Below, one piece after another: positions 50,318 to 60,493 of a DNA stretch of 64,000 nucleotides. Position 1 is the first letter of the stretch. The number at the start of each line of letters is the position of its first letter. Where the stretch lies: positions 2,340,385-2,404,384 of the forward strand of contig NZ_CP072392.1 of NCBI RefSeq assembly GCF_017742835.1, written 5' to 3'. Under the pieces are notes generated by a model, which was given only the letters and a program-made list of their open reading frames with translations, made no database searches and was not told the origin of the DNA. Source of the DNA: Aquabacter sp. L1I39. Lineage in GTDB: Bacteria > Pseudomonadota > Alphaproteobacteria > Rhizobiales > Xanthobacteraceae. Both the position numbers and the translations under genes were made by a program.

Positions 50318-51280
50318 ATGGATCTGCGCCAGCTTCGCTATTTCGTCACCATCGTGGAGGTCGGCTCCTTCTCCAAGGCGGCCCATCGGCTGCGGGTCGC
50401 CCAGCCGGCGCTGAGCCAGCATGTGCGCAACATGGAGCAGGATCTCGGCGTCGAGCTTCTGTTCCGCAACCCGCAGGGCGTGCGCCCGACGGAAGCGGGC
50501 GAGACTCTGGTGCGCCATGCCCGGCTCATACTGGGCCAGATGGAGGTGGCGCGGGAGGCGGTGCGCGGCGGCATGAGCGAGCCGTCCGGCGAAGTGCGGT
50601 TCGGCATGCCCGGCACCATCAGCCAGATGCTGTGCGTGCCGCTGATCTCCGAGGCGCGCCGGCGCTATCCGAAAGTGAAGCTGCGCGTCGCCGAGGCCAT
50701 GAGCGGCTTCGTGCTGGACTGGCTGCGCGAAGGCAAGATCGACCTCGGCATCCTCTATCGCACGGTGAACGACCGAGGTTTGGTGGCGCGGCGCGTTCTG
50801 ACCGAGGACCTCTGCCTCATCGGCTCCGCGCTGACGCCCAGCCCCGACGCCCCTGAGGCGGGGCCGGTGCCCTTCTCGCAGGTGGCGGAATTGACCCTCA
50901 TCCTGCCGAGCCCCGGCCATGGCCTGCGCGAACTCATTGAGGAGCGGGCCCTTTCCGAAGGCGTGCGGCTCTCCACCGTCATCGACATCGACACCTACGG
51001 CCAGATCAAGCTGCTGGTGGAGGGCGGGCTCGGCTATGCCATCCTGCCGGAGGCGGCGGTGAAGCGGGAGGTGAGCGAGGGGCGCCTGCGGGCCTGGCCG
51101 GTGGGGGTGCCCGTGCTTACCCGCGACCTGCACATCGTCTGCCCCTCCGACCGGCCGCTCTCCAATGCGGTGCGCGCCATCGACGCATTGGCCCATGCCA
51201 CCCTGGTGCGCCTGGTGCAGGAGGGCGCCTGGGGCGCCCGCCTGATCGCGCCCGAGGATGACACCGACAGCGCTGCGTGA
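50318..51280 (+). CDS. LysR-family transcriptional regulator
   Basis: A 320-residue LysR regulator: MDLRQLRYFVTIVEVGSF and the recognition helix VAQPALSQHVRNMEQ, then an effector domain (about 90-300). ATG 50318 is chosen because the LysR fold begins there. It is similar in style to nitrogen-assimilation Nac-like and aromatic-pathway LysR proteins. It is a candidate regulator of the CoA-transferase operon and its neighbours; the gap before it (50172-50317) carries an AT-rich ATAACTTTTGCC to ATTATATGG stretch. Confidence 0.9.
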   Translation: MDLRQLRYFVTIVEVGSFSKAAHRLRVAQPALSQHVRNMEQDLGVELLFRNPQGVRPTEAGETLVRHARLILGQMEVAREAVRGGMSEPSGEVRFGMPGTISQMLCVPLISEARRRYPKVKLRVAEAMSGFVLDWLREGKIDLGILYRTVNDRGLVARRVLTEDLCLIGSALTPSPDAPEAGPVPFSQVAELTLILPSPGHGLRELIEERALSEGVRLSTVIDIDTYGQIKLLVEGGLGYAILPEAAVKREVSEGRLRAWPVGVPVLTRDLHIVCPSDRPLSNAVRAIDALAHATLVRLVQEGAWGARLIAPEDDTDSAA

Positions 51281-51296
51281 CGGCTTCCCAAGGGGA

Positions 51297-51767
51297 TCAG
51301 AAGCAGCTGGTGGGCGCGCCCTCTTCGGCGATGCGCTTCCAGTCGGGACCCAGCGTCTCGCGGGCGGAGAGGGCATTCTCACTGCCGGGCTCGCCGTCCT
51401 TGAACATGCGGATATAGAAGTCCTGATTGTAGCTGCCGGTGGGAATGGTCGGTCCCGGGCGGTAGGACGTGGTGGTGGTCACTTGCCCGTTAGGCTGTGT
51501 GGTGCGGACGGTCTCGTAGGTGCCGGGCCGCTGCACATAGCGCACATTGTTGGCGCTCTGCTCGCCCAGGACCAGATAGCGGTCAAACCCCGAGCGGATG
51601 GTCTCCACCGCCGCCGCCTTCGCCGCCACGGCCGCCGCCTGGGTGCTCCCGCATTCCGGGTCCACCTTCGCCTTGATGATGGCTTCGTTCTGCGCCGTGC
51701 GCACGGTTTCCGCGCTGGCGCAGGCACACAGGACAAGCGGCAGAAGAAGAATTGAAATCTTACGCAT
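51297..51767 (-). CDS. Small putative lipoprotein
   Basis: A 156-residue exported protein whose signal ends in LVLCAC-A; the LCAC segment can serve as a lipobox with Cys16 as lipidated residue, though the two adjacent cysteines make it unusual. The mature part has an alanine-rich AAAVAAKAAAVE helix, then QRPGTYETVRTTQPNGQ and a tyrosine/proline-rich central part. I do not recognise a family. It is convergent with the LysR gene (16-base gap). Confidence 0.6.
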   Translation of the reverse strand: MRKISILLLPLVLCACASAETVRTAQNEAIIKAKVDPECGSTQAAAVAAKAAAVETIRSGFDRYLVLGEQSANNVRYVQRPGTYETVRTTQPNGQVTTTTSYRPGPTIPTGSYNQDFYIRMFKDGEPGSENALSARETLGPDWKRIAEEGAPTSCF

Positions 51768-52126
51768 TATTTCAGCCCCTTCTTAACGCGAACATGTTCG
51801 TTAATTTTCCTTAAAGACGTTCGCGTCGGAAGAGTCGAATTGTTTTCACTCAAGACGCAACTTTCCAGATCGGATTCACGTTCGCACTTCTCTTGCAAGC
51901 GACAGCGGCGACGCTTGAGACTTCGAGCGCGGCAAAAGCCGAGGCGGCCGTTCCTGGCACAGGTTTGCACGCCCGCCCGACACGCGGAGAGCCAGATGTT
52001 TTCGCTATGGCATCCAAGTCAAAATAGTCTTTTGAGATAGCCCGCCCAGAACACAAGATGCCCCCGGTTCGCTGAGGCGGACACGGGAATAATCATCGCA
52101 TCAAGCGGGATGGAGGAACGCCGACC
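51768..52126. promoter_or_regulatory. Divergent intergenic region before Liv operon 2
   Basis: No gene is seen in these 359 bases. A perfect 12-base palindrome CGAACATGTTCG lies at 51789-51800, flanked by TTAA on both sides. The rest is moderately AT-rich, with GGAGGAA near 52112 serving the binding-protein start at 52127. Confidence 0.45.
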
Positions 52127-53422
52127 ATGATCCGTCGATTCTTGGCGGCCGCGGGGCTGTCGCTCATGAGCCTCATGCCGGCGCTGGCCCAGGACAAGCC
52201 AGCCGAGCTGCGCATTGGCATCACCACCTATAGCTCCGGCGCCGCCTCGGTCTTCGGCGTGCCGGCGCGCGACGCGGCCGAGCTTCTGGCCGAGGACATC
52301 AACAAGAAGGGCGGCATTCAGGGCGTCCCGGTGAAGCTCTACTTCATCGACGAAGGCGCCGGCATCGAAACGCTGATGACCGAATACCGCCGCATGGTGC
52401 AGGACACCAAGGTGGACGTGATGTTCGCGTCCATCTCGTCCGGCGTCTGCAACAAGATCGCGCCGCTGGCGGAGGACCTGAAGGTCCTCAACTTCATGTG
52501 GGATTGCGGCACCCAGCGCATTCTGGAAGACGACAAGTATTCCTACGTCTTCCGCACCCAGGCCAATGCCACCCCGGAAGTGCTCGCCCCCCTGCTCTAT
52601 CTCCTGAAGACCAAGCCGGACTTCAAGACGGTTGCCGTCGTGAACCAGGACTATGCCTGGGGCCGTGACAGCTGGGCCATTTTCTCCGAGGCGCTGAAGG
52701 TGCTGAAGCCCGACGCCAAGGTGGTGGCCGAGTTCTTCCCCAAGTTCGGCGCGCCGGACTTCTCCACCGAAGTCTCCCGCCTGCTGGCTTTGCGTCCGGA
52801 CGTGATCCTCTCCACCTCCTGGGGCGGCGATCTCGACACCTTCGTGCGCCAGGCCAACCAGCGCGGCCTGTTCCGCACCTCCCAGTTCGTGCTGCCGCTG
52901 GCGGAAAGTTCGCTGGAGCGCCTCGGCAACGACTTGCCCGAGGGCGTGATCGTGGGTGGTCGCGGCGATCATTACTTCCTTCATCCTGAAATGAAGGGCG
53001 ATCCCAAGTTCAAGGCCTTCATCGACGCCTACAAGGCCAAGACCGGCCACTATCCGATCTATTCGGTGTTCCACATGGCCCAGGCCTTTGCCGCCCTCCA
53101 GGCGGTCTATGACAAGGCGGTGGCGGCCAATGGCGGCAAGTGGCCCACCAAGGAGCAGGTGGCGGCGGCCATGCCGGGCCTGAAGTTCCAGGCCTTCGGC
53201 CGCCCGGTGGAAATCCGCGCCGACGGCCAGGGCATCGAGGACCAGCTTATCGGCACCACCACCCGCGTGCCCGGCTATTCCTTCGACGTGCTGGACAAGA
53301 TGATGATCTTCCCCGCCTCCCAGCTCATGCCGCCCGTGGGGCAGAAGTCGGAGGCCTGGATCAAGACCCTGACCCCGGCGCTCATCGACATCAAGGTCGA
53401 CAACTTCTCGCACGGCAACTGA
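52127..53422 (+). CDS. Branched-chain-type ABC substrate-binding protein, operon 2
   Basis: A 431-residue type I binding protein with a Sec signal (cleavage near ALA-QD), LRIGITTYSSG at the start of the mature part and VNQDYAWGRDSWAIF in the middle. GGAGG is ten bases before ATG 52127. It is followed by two permease and two ATPase genes. It is similar to binding proteins of aromatic-acid/short-carboxylate Liv importers in alphaproteobacteria rather than to amino-acid LivJ. The operon continues into an aldehyde dehydrogenase, which hints at an aldehyde, alcohol or hydroxy-acid substrate. Confidence 0.9.
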   Translation: MIRRFLAAAGLSLMSLMPALAQDKPAELRIGITTYSSGAASVFGVPARDAAELLAEDINKKGGIQGVPVKLYFIDEGAGIETLMTEYRRMVQDTKVDVMFASISSGVCNKIAPLAEDLKVLNFMWDCGTQRILEDDKYSYVFRTQANATPEVLAPLLYLLKTKPDFKTVAVVNQDYAWGRDSWAIFSEALKVLKPDAKVVAEFFPKFGAPDFSTEVSRLLALRPDVILSTSWGGDLDTFVRQANQRGLFRTSQFVLPLAESSLERLGNDLPEGVIVGGRGDHYFLHPEMKGDPKFKAFIDAYKAKTGHYPIYSVFHMAQAFAALQAVYDKAVAANGGKWPTKEQVAAAMPGLKFQAFGRPVEIRADGQGIEDQLIGTTTRVPGYSFDVLDKMMIFPASQLMPPVGQKSEAWIKTLTPALIDIKVDNFSHGN

Positions 53423-53560
53423 GGCCGTCTTGACGGCCGGCGGCACCGGGCCATCGCCCGGTGCCGCAAGCTTCCCGCCGCGCCGCCGTCACGGGCGCGG
53501 AACGTTCGGCAGGCGGCCGGGGCGCGATGACGCCCGGCGCGCGGTCCCGGAAGGTCGCAC

Positions 53561-54466
53561 ATGTCATTCGACACCCTGATGCTCGCCGTCTGCGACGGCA
53601 TCGCCTATGCTTCCCTGGTCTTCCTCGTCGCCGTGGGGCTGACCTTCATCTTCGGCGTGCTGGGCGTGCTCAACATTGCCCACGGCTCCTTCTACGCGCT
53701 CGGCGCCTATGTGGCGGTGAGCGCCGGCATTGCGCTGACGAAAGCCGGCTTCAGCCCCTGGCTGACCTTCCCCGCCCTCTTCGGCGCCGCGCTTGCGGTG
53801 GGCATCGTGCTGGGCGGGCTGATGGAGAAGTTCCTGCTCCAGCGCATCTATGACAAGGAACAGGTGCTCCAGATCCTCGTCACCTTCGCCATCTTCATGA
53901 TGCTGGAGAATGTGCAGCGCCTGGTCTGGGGCGTGCAGCCCTATTTCATGTCGGAACCGCTGCAATTGCTGGGCAATGTGGAGCTGTTCGGCATCAGCTA
54001 CACCGCCTACCAGACCATCTTCCTGCCGATCCTCGCCGTCATTGTGCTGGTGGGCCTGCGCACCTTCCTGCGCCACACCTCGGCGGGCGCGCAGATCCTG
54101 GCGGTGACCGAGGACCGGGAAGCGGCCAGCGCCATCGGCATCAATGCGGAGCGGGTCTACTTCCTGACCTTCATTGTCGGCGCGAGCCTTGCGGCGCTGG
54201 GCGGCGCGGTGGCGGCGCCCACCACCTCCCTCATTCCCGGCATGGGCGCGGAGATGATCGTCCTGTCCTTCGCGGTGGCCGCCACCGCCGGCCTTGGCCA
54301 GATCGAGGGTGCGGCGGTGGCCGCCCTGATGATCGGCCTCGGGCGCTCGCTCGCCGTCTATGTGGCCCCCGAATTCGAGGTGCTCGTGCCCTATATCCTC
54401 ATGGTGCTGGTGCTCATCGTCCGCCCGAGCGGCCTGTTCGGCGCGCCCCAGCTGCGGAAGATCTGA
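53561..54466 (+). CDS. Branched-chain-type ABC transporter permease (LivH family), operon 2
   Basis: A 301-residue permease with about eight membrane segments; LivH landmarks LTFIFGVLGVLNIAHGSF and the loop AVTEDREAASAIGIN are present. GGAAGG precedes ATG 53561. It begins 138 bases after the binding-protein gene. Confidence 0.91.
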   Translation: MSFDTLMLAVCDGIAYASLVFLVAVGLTFIFGVLGVLNIAHGSFYALGAYVAVSAGIALTKAGFSPWLTFPALFGAALAVGIVLGGLMEKFLLQRIYDKEQVLQILVTFAIFMMLENVQRLVWGVQPYFMSEPLQLLGNVELFGISYTAYQTIFLPILAVIVLVGLRTFLRHTSAGAQILAVTEDREAASAIGINAERVYFLTFIVGASLAALGGAVAAPTTSLIPGMGAEMIVLSFAVAATAGLGQIEGAAVAALMIGLGRSLAVYVAPEFEVLVPYILMVLVLIVRPSGLFGAPQLRKI

Positions 54467-54467
54467 C

Positions 54468-55441
54468 ATGACCGCCCGCTCCCTCTTCTTCCTTGTCGTC
54501 GCGGCTGTGCTCGCCGCCATCCCCTTCTTCCTGCCCTCGGCGGAGACGTTCCTCGCCATCGTCTATGCCAAGAGCCTGGCGGTGCTTGGCATCATCCTGC
54601 TGCTCCAGGCGGGTCAGGTCTCGTTCGGCCACGGCATGTTCTTCGCCACCGGCGCCTATACCGTGGCCTTTCTCGGCCGGAGTCTGGGCGGCGGAGACCT
54701 CGGCCTGCTCATCGTGGCGAGCGTCGTCACGTCCGCGCTCCTCGGCGTGGTGGTGGGCCTCTTCGTGGTGCGCTACCGCTACATCTTCTTCGGCATGCTC
54801 AACCTGGCCTTCTCCATGGTGCTCTATTCCATCCTGGAGAAGTTCTTCCACCTGACGGGCGGCTCGGACGGCCTGCGCATCCTGCGCCCCACCGTGTTCG
54901 GCCAGTCCTTCGAGCGCGCCGGCTTCGATGGCGTCCTTTATTACCTGACTCTCGCCCTCGCGCTCGCCGCCGCCTGGCTGGTCTGGCTCTATCTGAAGAG
55001 CCCGCTGGGGCAGGCGCTGAAAGCCATCAAGACCAACGAGACGCGGCTGGAATATATTGGCCTGTCCGCCCGCACCGTGCTTCTTGTGGGCTACGTCATC
55101 TCGGCGGTTTTGTGCGGGCTTGGCGGGGCGGCGCTGGGCGTCATCCAGGGCATTGCGACGCCGGAATATACCTATTGGACGCGCTCGTCGGAATTCGTCT
55201 TCATCGCCATCCTCGGCGGCGTGGGCAATGTGGCCGGCGCGCTCACCGGCTCCCTGGTCTATGAGGCGATCCGCACCTATGCGGCGGCTTTCGTGGCCGA
55301 TTCCTGGCAGCTCATCCTCGGCTTCGTGCTGCTGGTCATCATCCTGCGCGCGCCCACCGGCATTGTCGGCATGGTGGAAACCATCGCCGCCCGCCGCCGC
55401 GCCGCGCGCCCCGCCCACCCCGTCGCGACGGAGCCCGCGGA

Positions 55442-55445
<4 letters not shown>
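54468..55445 (+). CDS. Branched-chain-type ABC transporter permease (LivM family), operon 2
   Basis: A 325-residue LivM-type permease: LQAGQVSFGHGMFFA near residue 44, the ATPase-contact loop KAIKTNETRLEYIGL, and ILGGVGNVAGAL near the end. ATG 54468 is one base after the LivH stop; the longer upstream frame overlaps livH. It overlaps the LivG gene by four bases. Confidence 0.91.
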
Positions 55446-56197
<752 letters not shown>

Positions 56198-56200
56198 GCC

Positions 56201-56878
56201 ATGCTGACCCTCGATCACGTCACGGTCTCGTTCGGCGCCGTCCCGGTGCTGCGCAATGTCACCTTCGCGATGAAGGAGGGCGAGACGGTCGCCTTTATCG
56301 GCCGCAACGGCGCCGGCAAGACCACCACTTTGCGCACCATGATGGGCTTCACCCAGAATGGCGGGCGCATCACCTTCGACGGCCATGACCTGGCCGCCGT
56401 GCCCGCCCACAAGCGGCCGGGGCTCGGCATCGGCTATGCGCCGGAGGATCGGCGCCTCTTCTCCCGTTTCACGGTGGAAGAGAACATCCTCCTGCCGGCC
56501 CAGGTGGCCAAGCTCGACGCCGCCGAGACGAAGCGTCGCCTCGACCGGGTCTATGACATCCTGCCTGAGCTGAAGGAGATGGCGCGGCGCCCTGCCGGCT
56601 CCGTCTCCGGCGGACAGGGCAAGATGGTGGCGCTCGGCCGCGCGCTGATGCTGGCCACCCGCCTCGTCCTACTGGACGAGCCCTTCCAAGGCCTCGCGCC
56701 GGTTCTGGCCAACCGCTATGCCGAGGCGCTGCGGCGCCTTCGGGACGCGGATTCCAGCCTCACCCTCATCATCACCGAATCCAACCCCCACCTCCTGCGC
56801 TCCTTCGCCGAACGCACCATCACCATCGAGCGCGGAGAGATCGCGCAGGACGTGGCAAACGAAGGACTGGCCGCATGA
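56201..56878 (+). CDS. Branched-chain-type ABC transporter ATPase (LivF family), operon 2
   Basis: A 225-residue ABC ATPase: Walker A GRNGAGKTT, signature VSGGQGKMVALGRAL, Walker B LVLLDEPFQGL. The H-loop histidine is absent (TESNPHL), as is usual for LivF. The stop overlaps the aldehyde-dehydrogenase start by four bases. Confidence 0.91.
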   Translation: MLTLDHVTVSFGAVPVLRNVTFAMKEGETVAFIGRNGAGKTTTLRTMMGFTQNGGRITFDGHDLAAVPAHKRPGLGIGYAPEDRRLFSRFTVEENILLPAQVAKLDAAETKRRLDRVYDILPELKEMARRPAGSVSGGQGKMVALGRALMLATRLVLLDEPFQGLAPVLANRYAEALRRLRDADSSLTLIITESNPHLLRSFAERTITIERGEIAQDVANEGLAA

Positions 56879-58353
56879 CCGAGCACGTGCCCGCACCCGC
56901 AGGGGCGGTTGCCGCCGCCAAGGGCGTCTTCATCAACAATAGCTGGCGCCCGGCCGTCTCCGGCCGCGAGCTGGACGTGGTGGCGCCCGCCGAAGGCGTG
57001 GTGTTCGCCCGCATAGCCGCGGGCACCAAGGCAGACGTGGACGCGGCGGTGGCCGCCGCGCGCCATGCGGTGGAGGAAGGCCCCTGGAGCCGCCTCACCG
57101 CCACCGAGCGCGGGCGCCTGCTCTCCAAGCTTTCCGTCGCCATCGCGGACAATGCCGAGGAACTGGCCAAGCTCGAAGCCCGCGACACCGGCAAGCCCAT
57201 GAAGCAGGCGCGGGCCGACATCGTCGCCGCCGCGCGCTATTTCGAATTTTACGGGGGCGCCGCCGACAAGCTGCATGGCGAGACCATTCCCTTCCTCGCC
57301 GGCTATTTCGTGCCGACCGAGCGCGTGCCCCACGGCGTCACCGCCCACATCATCCCCTGGAACTACCCCGCCCAGATGTTCGGCCGCACCATCGGCCCGG
57401 CTTTGGCCGTCGGCAATGCGACTGTCGTTAAGCCGGCCGAGGATGCCTGCCTGACCCCGCTGCGCATCGCGGAACTGGCTGCCGAGGTGGGCTTCCCCGA
57501 GGGCGCCATCAATATCGTGCCGGGTCTTGGAGAAGAGGCGGGCGCGGCGCTGTCCTCCCATCCGGACATCGACTTCATCGCCTTCACCGGCTCGCCGGAA
57601 GTGGGCACGATGATCCAGACCGCCGCCGCCAAGAACCATATTGGCTGCACGCTGGAGCTGGGCGGCAAGTCGCCCCATGTGGTGTTCGCCGATGCGGATT
57701 TCGACGTGGCCATTCCGGTCATCGCCAACACCGTGGTGCAGAATGCCGGGCAGACCTGCTCGGCCGGCTCGCGCCTGCTGGTGGCGCGCTCCGCCTATGA
57801 CGAGGTGGTCTCGCGCCTCGCCGCCCGCTTCGCCACGCTGCGCGCCGGATCGCCCGAGATGGACCTCGATCTCGGCCCGGTCATCAATGCCAAGCAGAAG
57901 GAACGGGTGGACGGCTTCTTCTCGCGCGCGGCGGACACCGGCGTCGCCGTGCTGGCGCAGGGTGAGGTGGCGCAGGGCGTGCCCGGCGGCGGCTTCTACG
58001 TGCCGCCCCGTGTGTTCGGCCCGGTGCCGCGCACCCATGAGCTGGCCACCGACGAGGTGTTCGGCCCGGTCATCTCCGTGCTGCCCTTCGACGACGAGGC
58101 CGACGCCATTCGCCTCGCCAACGGCACCGAGTTCGGCCTCATGGCCGGCATCTGGTCAAAGGATGCCTCCCGCGCCATCCGCGTCGCCCGCAAGGTGAAG
58201 GCGGGGCAGGTCTATGTGAATGCCTATGGCGCCGGCGGCGGCATCGAACTGCCCTTCGGCGGCATGAAGAAATCCGGCCATGGCCGCGAGAAGGGCTTCG
58301 AGGCGCTCTATGAGTTCTCGACCCTCAAGACCTTGATCATCAAGCACGACTGA
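56875..58353 (+). CDS. Aldehyde dehydrogenase
   Basis: A 492-residue NAD(P)-dependent ALDH with catalytic Cys295 (NAGQTCSAG), general-base Glu261 (LELGGKSP) and Asn163 (PWNYPA). It oxidises an aldehyde to the acid. The four-base overlap with livF indicates that import and oxidation belong together. It resembles betaine-aldehyde/benzaldehyde-type ALDHs; the exact aldehyde is not readable from sequence. Confidence 0.92.
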   Translation: MTEHVPAPAGAVAAAKGVFINNSWRPAVSGRELDVVAPAEGVVFARIAAGTKADVDAAVAAARHAVEEGPWSRLTATERGRLLSKLSVAIADNAEELAKLEARDTGKPMKQARADIVAAARYFEFYGGAADKLHGETIPFLAGYFVPTERVPHGVTAHIIPWNYPAQMFGRTIGPALAVGNATVVKPAEDACLTPLRIAELAAEVGFPEGAINIVPGLGEEAGAALSSHPDIDFIAFTGSPEVGTMIQTAAAKNHIGCTLELGGKSPHVVFADADFDVAIPVIANTVVQNAGQTCSAGSRLLVARSAYDEVVSRLAARFATLRAGSPEMDLDLGPVINAKQKERVDGFFSRAADTGVAVLAQGEVAQGVPGGGFYVPPRVFGPVPRTHELATDEVFGPVISVLPFDDEADAIRLANGTEFGLMAGIWSKDASRAIRVARKVKAGQVYVNAYGAGGGIELPFGGMKKSGHGREKGFEALYEFSTLKTLIIKHD

Positions 58354-58363
58354 GGAAACGCAC

Positions 58364-59113
58364 ATGCGGCTCAAGGACAAGTCCGCGCTCGTGACGGGCG
58401 CGGCATCGGGCTTCGGCGCGGAGATCGCCCGGATGTTCGCCCGCGAGGGGGCCAAGGTCACCATCATGGACCTGAACGGCGATGGCGCCGCTCAGGTGGC
58501 GGCGGAGATCGGGCCGGCCGCCATTGCGGTGAAGGGCGACGTGACCAGCCGCGCCGACGTGGAAGCGGCGGTGAAGGCCGCGCAGGACCATGGCGGCAAG
58601 CTGGATATCGTCATCAACAATGCCGGCTGGACCCACCGCAACAAGCCGCTTCTGGAAGTCACCGAGGCGGAGTTCGACAAGGTCTACGCCATCAATGTGA
58701 AGTCCATCTATTACATGATCCACACGGTGGTGCCGGTCATGTCCGCCCAGGGCGGCGGCGTGGTCATCAATATCGGCTCCACCGCCGGCATCCGGCCCCG
58801 TCCGGGCCTCACCTGGTACAATTCCACCAAGGGCGCGGTGAATCTGGCCACCCGTTCGCTCGCCGTGGAACTGGCGCCGCAGAAGATCCGGGTGAATTGC
58901 GTCGCCCCGGTCATGGGCGCCACCGCGCTGCTGGAGAGCTTCATGGGCGTGCCCGACACGCCCGAGAATCGGGCGCGCTTCATCTCCACCATTCCGCTGG
59001 GCCGCCTCTCCGAGCCCAAGGACATTGCCGGCGCGTGCCTCTACCTCGCCTCCGACGAGGCCGAGTTCATCACCGGCGTGGTGCTGGAAGTGGATGGCGG
59101 ACGCACCGTCTGA
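58364..59113 (+). CDS. Short-chain dehydrogenase/reductase (classical SDR)
   Basis: A 249-residue classical SDR: TGAASGFG (residues 11-18), NNAG (85-88), catalytic Ser139, Tyr152 and Lys156 (YNSTK). GGAAACG lies before ATG 58364, ten bases after the ALDH stop, so it is last in the Liv operon 2 unit. It probably oxidises an alcohol or reduces a ketone in the same pathway; a FabG-like 3-oxoacyl role is less likely in this place. Confidence 0.9.
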   Translation: MRLKDKSALVTGAASGFGAEIARMFAREGAKVTIMDLNGDGAAQVAAEIGPAAIAVKGDVTSRADVEAAVKAAQDHGGKLDIVINNAGWTHRNKPLLEVTEAEFDKVYAINVKSIYYMIHTVVPVMSAQGGGVVINIGSTAGIRPRPGLTWYNSTKGAVNLATRSLAVELAPQKIRVNCVAPVMGATALLESFMGVPDTPENRARFISTIPLGRLSEPKDIAGACLYLASDEAEFITGVVLEVDGGRTV

Positions 59114-59136
59114 CGCGCCCTGTGCCCAAACAGAAA

Positions 59137-59168
59137 GGCCCGCCGCGAACCCTCGCGGCGGGCCTCTT
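59137..59168. terminator. Intrinsic terminator after SDR gene
   Basis: A perfect 11-base stem (59137-59147 with 59154-59164), six-base loop, then TCTT; AAA on the left for the other strand. It stands between the convergent SDR and YeiH-family genes. Confidence 0.85.
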
Positions 59169-59190
59169 CGTTGGCGGAAAGGGCAATCGT

Positions 59191-60237
59191 TCAGGCGTAG
59201 AAGCTGGCGATCAGCACGAAGCCCAGAAGCGAGATGAAGGCCCAGGAGGCAGCGCCCAGCGCCAGCGGCTTGAAGCCCTTGGCGCGCAGCTTGCGGACAT
59301 CTGTCTCAAGGCCCATGGCACCGAGCGCGATGGCCAGGAGGAAGGTGGTGACCTGTGCGATCTGGGGCTTGGCTTCGGCGGGCACGATGCCGAGGCTGTT
59401 CACCACGATCATGGCCATGAAGCCCAGAACGAACCAGGGCACCGGCGGGGCGGCACGGCCCGCCTCGCCCCCCTTGGCGCGGCGGGTGGCGGCGAAGCCC
59501 AAGGCGAGGACCAGCGGCGCCAGCAGCATCACGCGGGTGAGCTTGGCCACCGTGCCGAACTCGCCCGCCTCCTGTCCGCCCTGGAAAGCGGACGCCACGA
59601 CCTGCGCCACCTCATGGATGGTGGCGCCGGTCCACAGCCCATAGGCGTGGGCGGAGAAACCGGTGAGCGGCAGGAGCACCGGGAACAGCAGCATGGAGAT
59701 GGAGCCGAACACGGTGACGCAGGCCACCGCATAAGCCACGTCCTCGTCCGACCCGCGTGTAACCGTGTTGGTGGCGATGACGGCGGAGGCGCCGCAAATG
59801 GACGTGCCGGCGGCGATCAATTCCGCGAGGCGCGGCTCCACCCCGATGGCGCGACCGATCCAGCGGGTGACGAAGAAGGTGGACACCAGGCAGGCGGCAA
59901 CGATCAGGAAGCCGGACAGGCCGATCATCTGCACCTGGGCCAGCGTCAGTTGCAGGCCGAGCAGGATGATGCCGAAGCGCAGGATGCGGCGCAGGGAGAA
60001 TTTCACACCGGGAATGGCCCAGGCAGGCGTTCCGATCAGATTGTGAAAGCTCATGCCGACCACGATGGCGATCACCAGCGGGCTCAAGGAGGAAATGCCC
60101 GGAATCAGGCGCAGCGCATAGGCAAGGCCGGCGACCGTAACGGTCAGCGCCAGCCCCGGCAGAATATTCCCCGCCGCCTTCGCGACCGGCCCCACGGGGC
60201 CGGCCAAAAATGACGGCGCCACCCTCTCATCGGCCAT
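59191..60237 (-). CDS. YeiH/UPF0324 family membrane protein (putative exporter)
   Basis: A 348-residue protein with about ten membrane segments, the family landmarks [14 protein letters not shown] and [14 protein letters not shown] near the centre, and [11 protein letters not shown] later. The family is predicted to export sulfonates/sulfate or similar anions and is unproven in most cases. ATG 60237 follows GGGAGG by five bases. It is divergent from the porin gene. Confidence 0.87.
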   Translation of the reverse strand: MADERVAPSFLAGPVGPVAKAAGNILPGLALTVTVAGLAYALRLIPGISSLSPLVIAIVVGMSFHNLIGTPAWAIPGVKFSLRRILRFGIILLGLQLTLAQVQMIGLSGFLIVAACLVSTFFVTRWIGRAIGVEPRLAELIAAGTSICGASAVIATNTVTRGSDEDVAYAVACVTVFGSISMLLFPVLLPLTGFSAHAYGLWTGATIHEVAQVVASAFQGGQEAGEFGTVAKLTRVMLLAPLVLALGFAATRRAKGGEAGRAAPPVPWFVLGFMAMIVVNSLGIVPAEAKPQIAQVTTFLLAIALGAMGLETDVRKLRAKGFKPLALGAASWAFISLLGFVLIASFYA

Positions 60238-60493
60238 TTCGGCCTCCCTGTTTGCCCGGCTCAAAAGTGCGGCGGCGCGTTCGATCGATCAAATAGGCAA
60301 TAGTGTTTGTTCTGATCTCATTTTCAGATTGGTGCCACCTGATCCACGGATGCCGGTGTCCAGAAACCGCACGCGGCCCCACGGAGGTCATCAGAGCGTC
60401 ACCGGAAGGTCTGCAGCGCTTCACATGGGAAGGGTTGTAATGCGCTCGGCCGCACTCGTTCAAAGGGCGGCGGCGCATGCGGGAGACGCGGGG

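Noticed and set aside
51789..51800. LexA/SOS box
   Set aside because: GAAC and GTTC are separated by two bases, not four, and alphaproteobacterial LexA uses a direct GAAC repeat.
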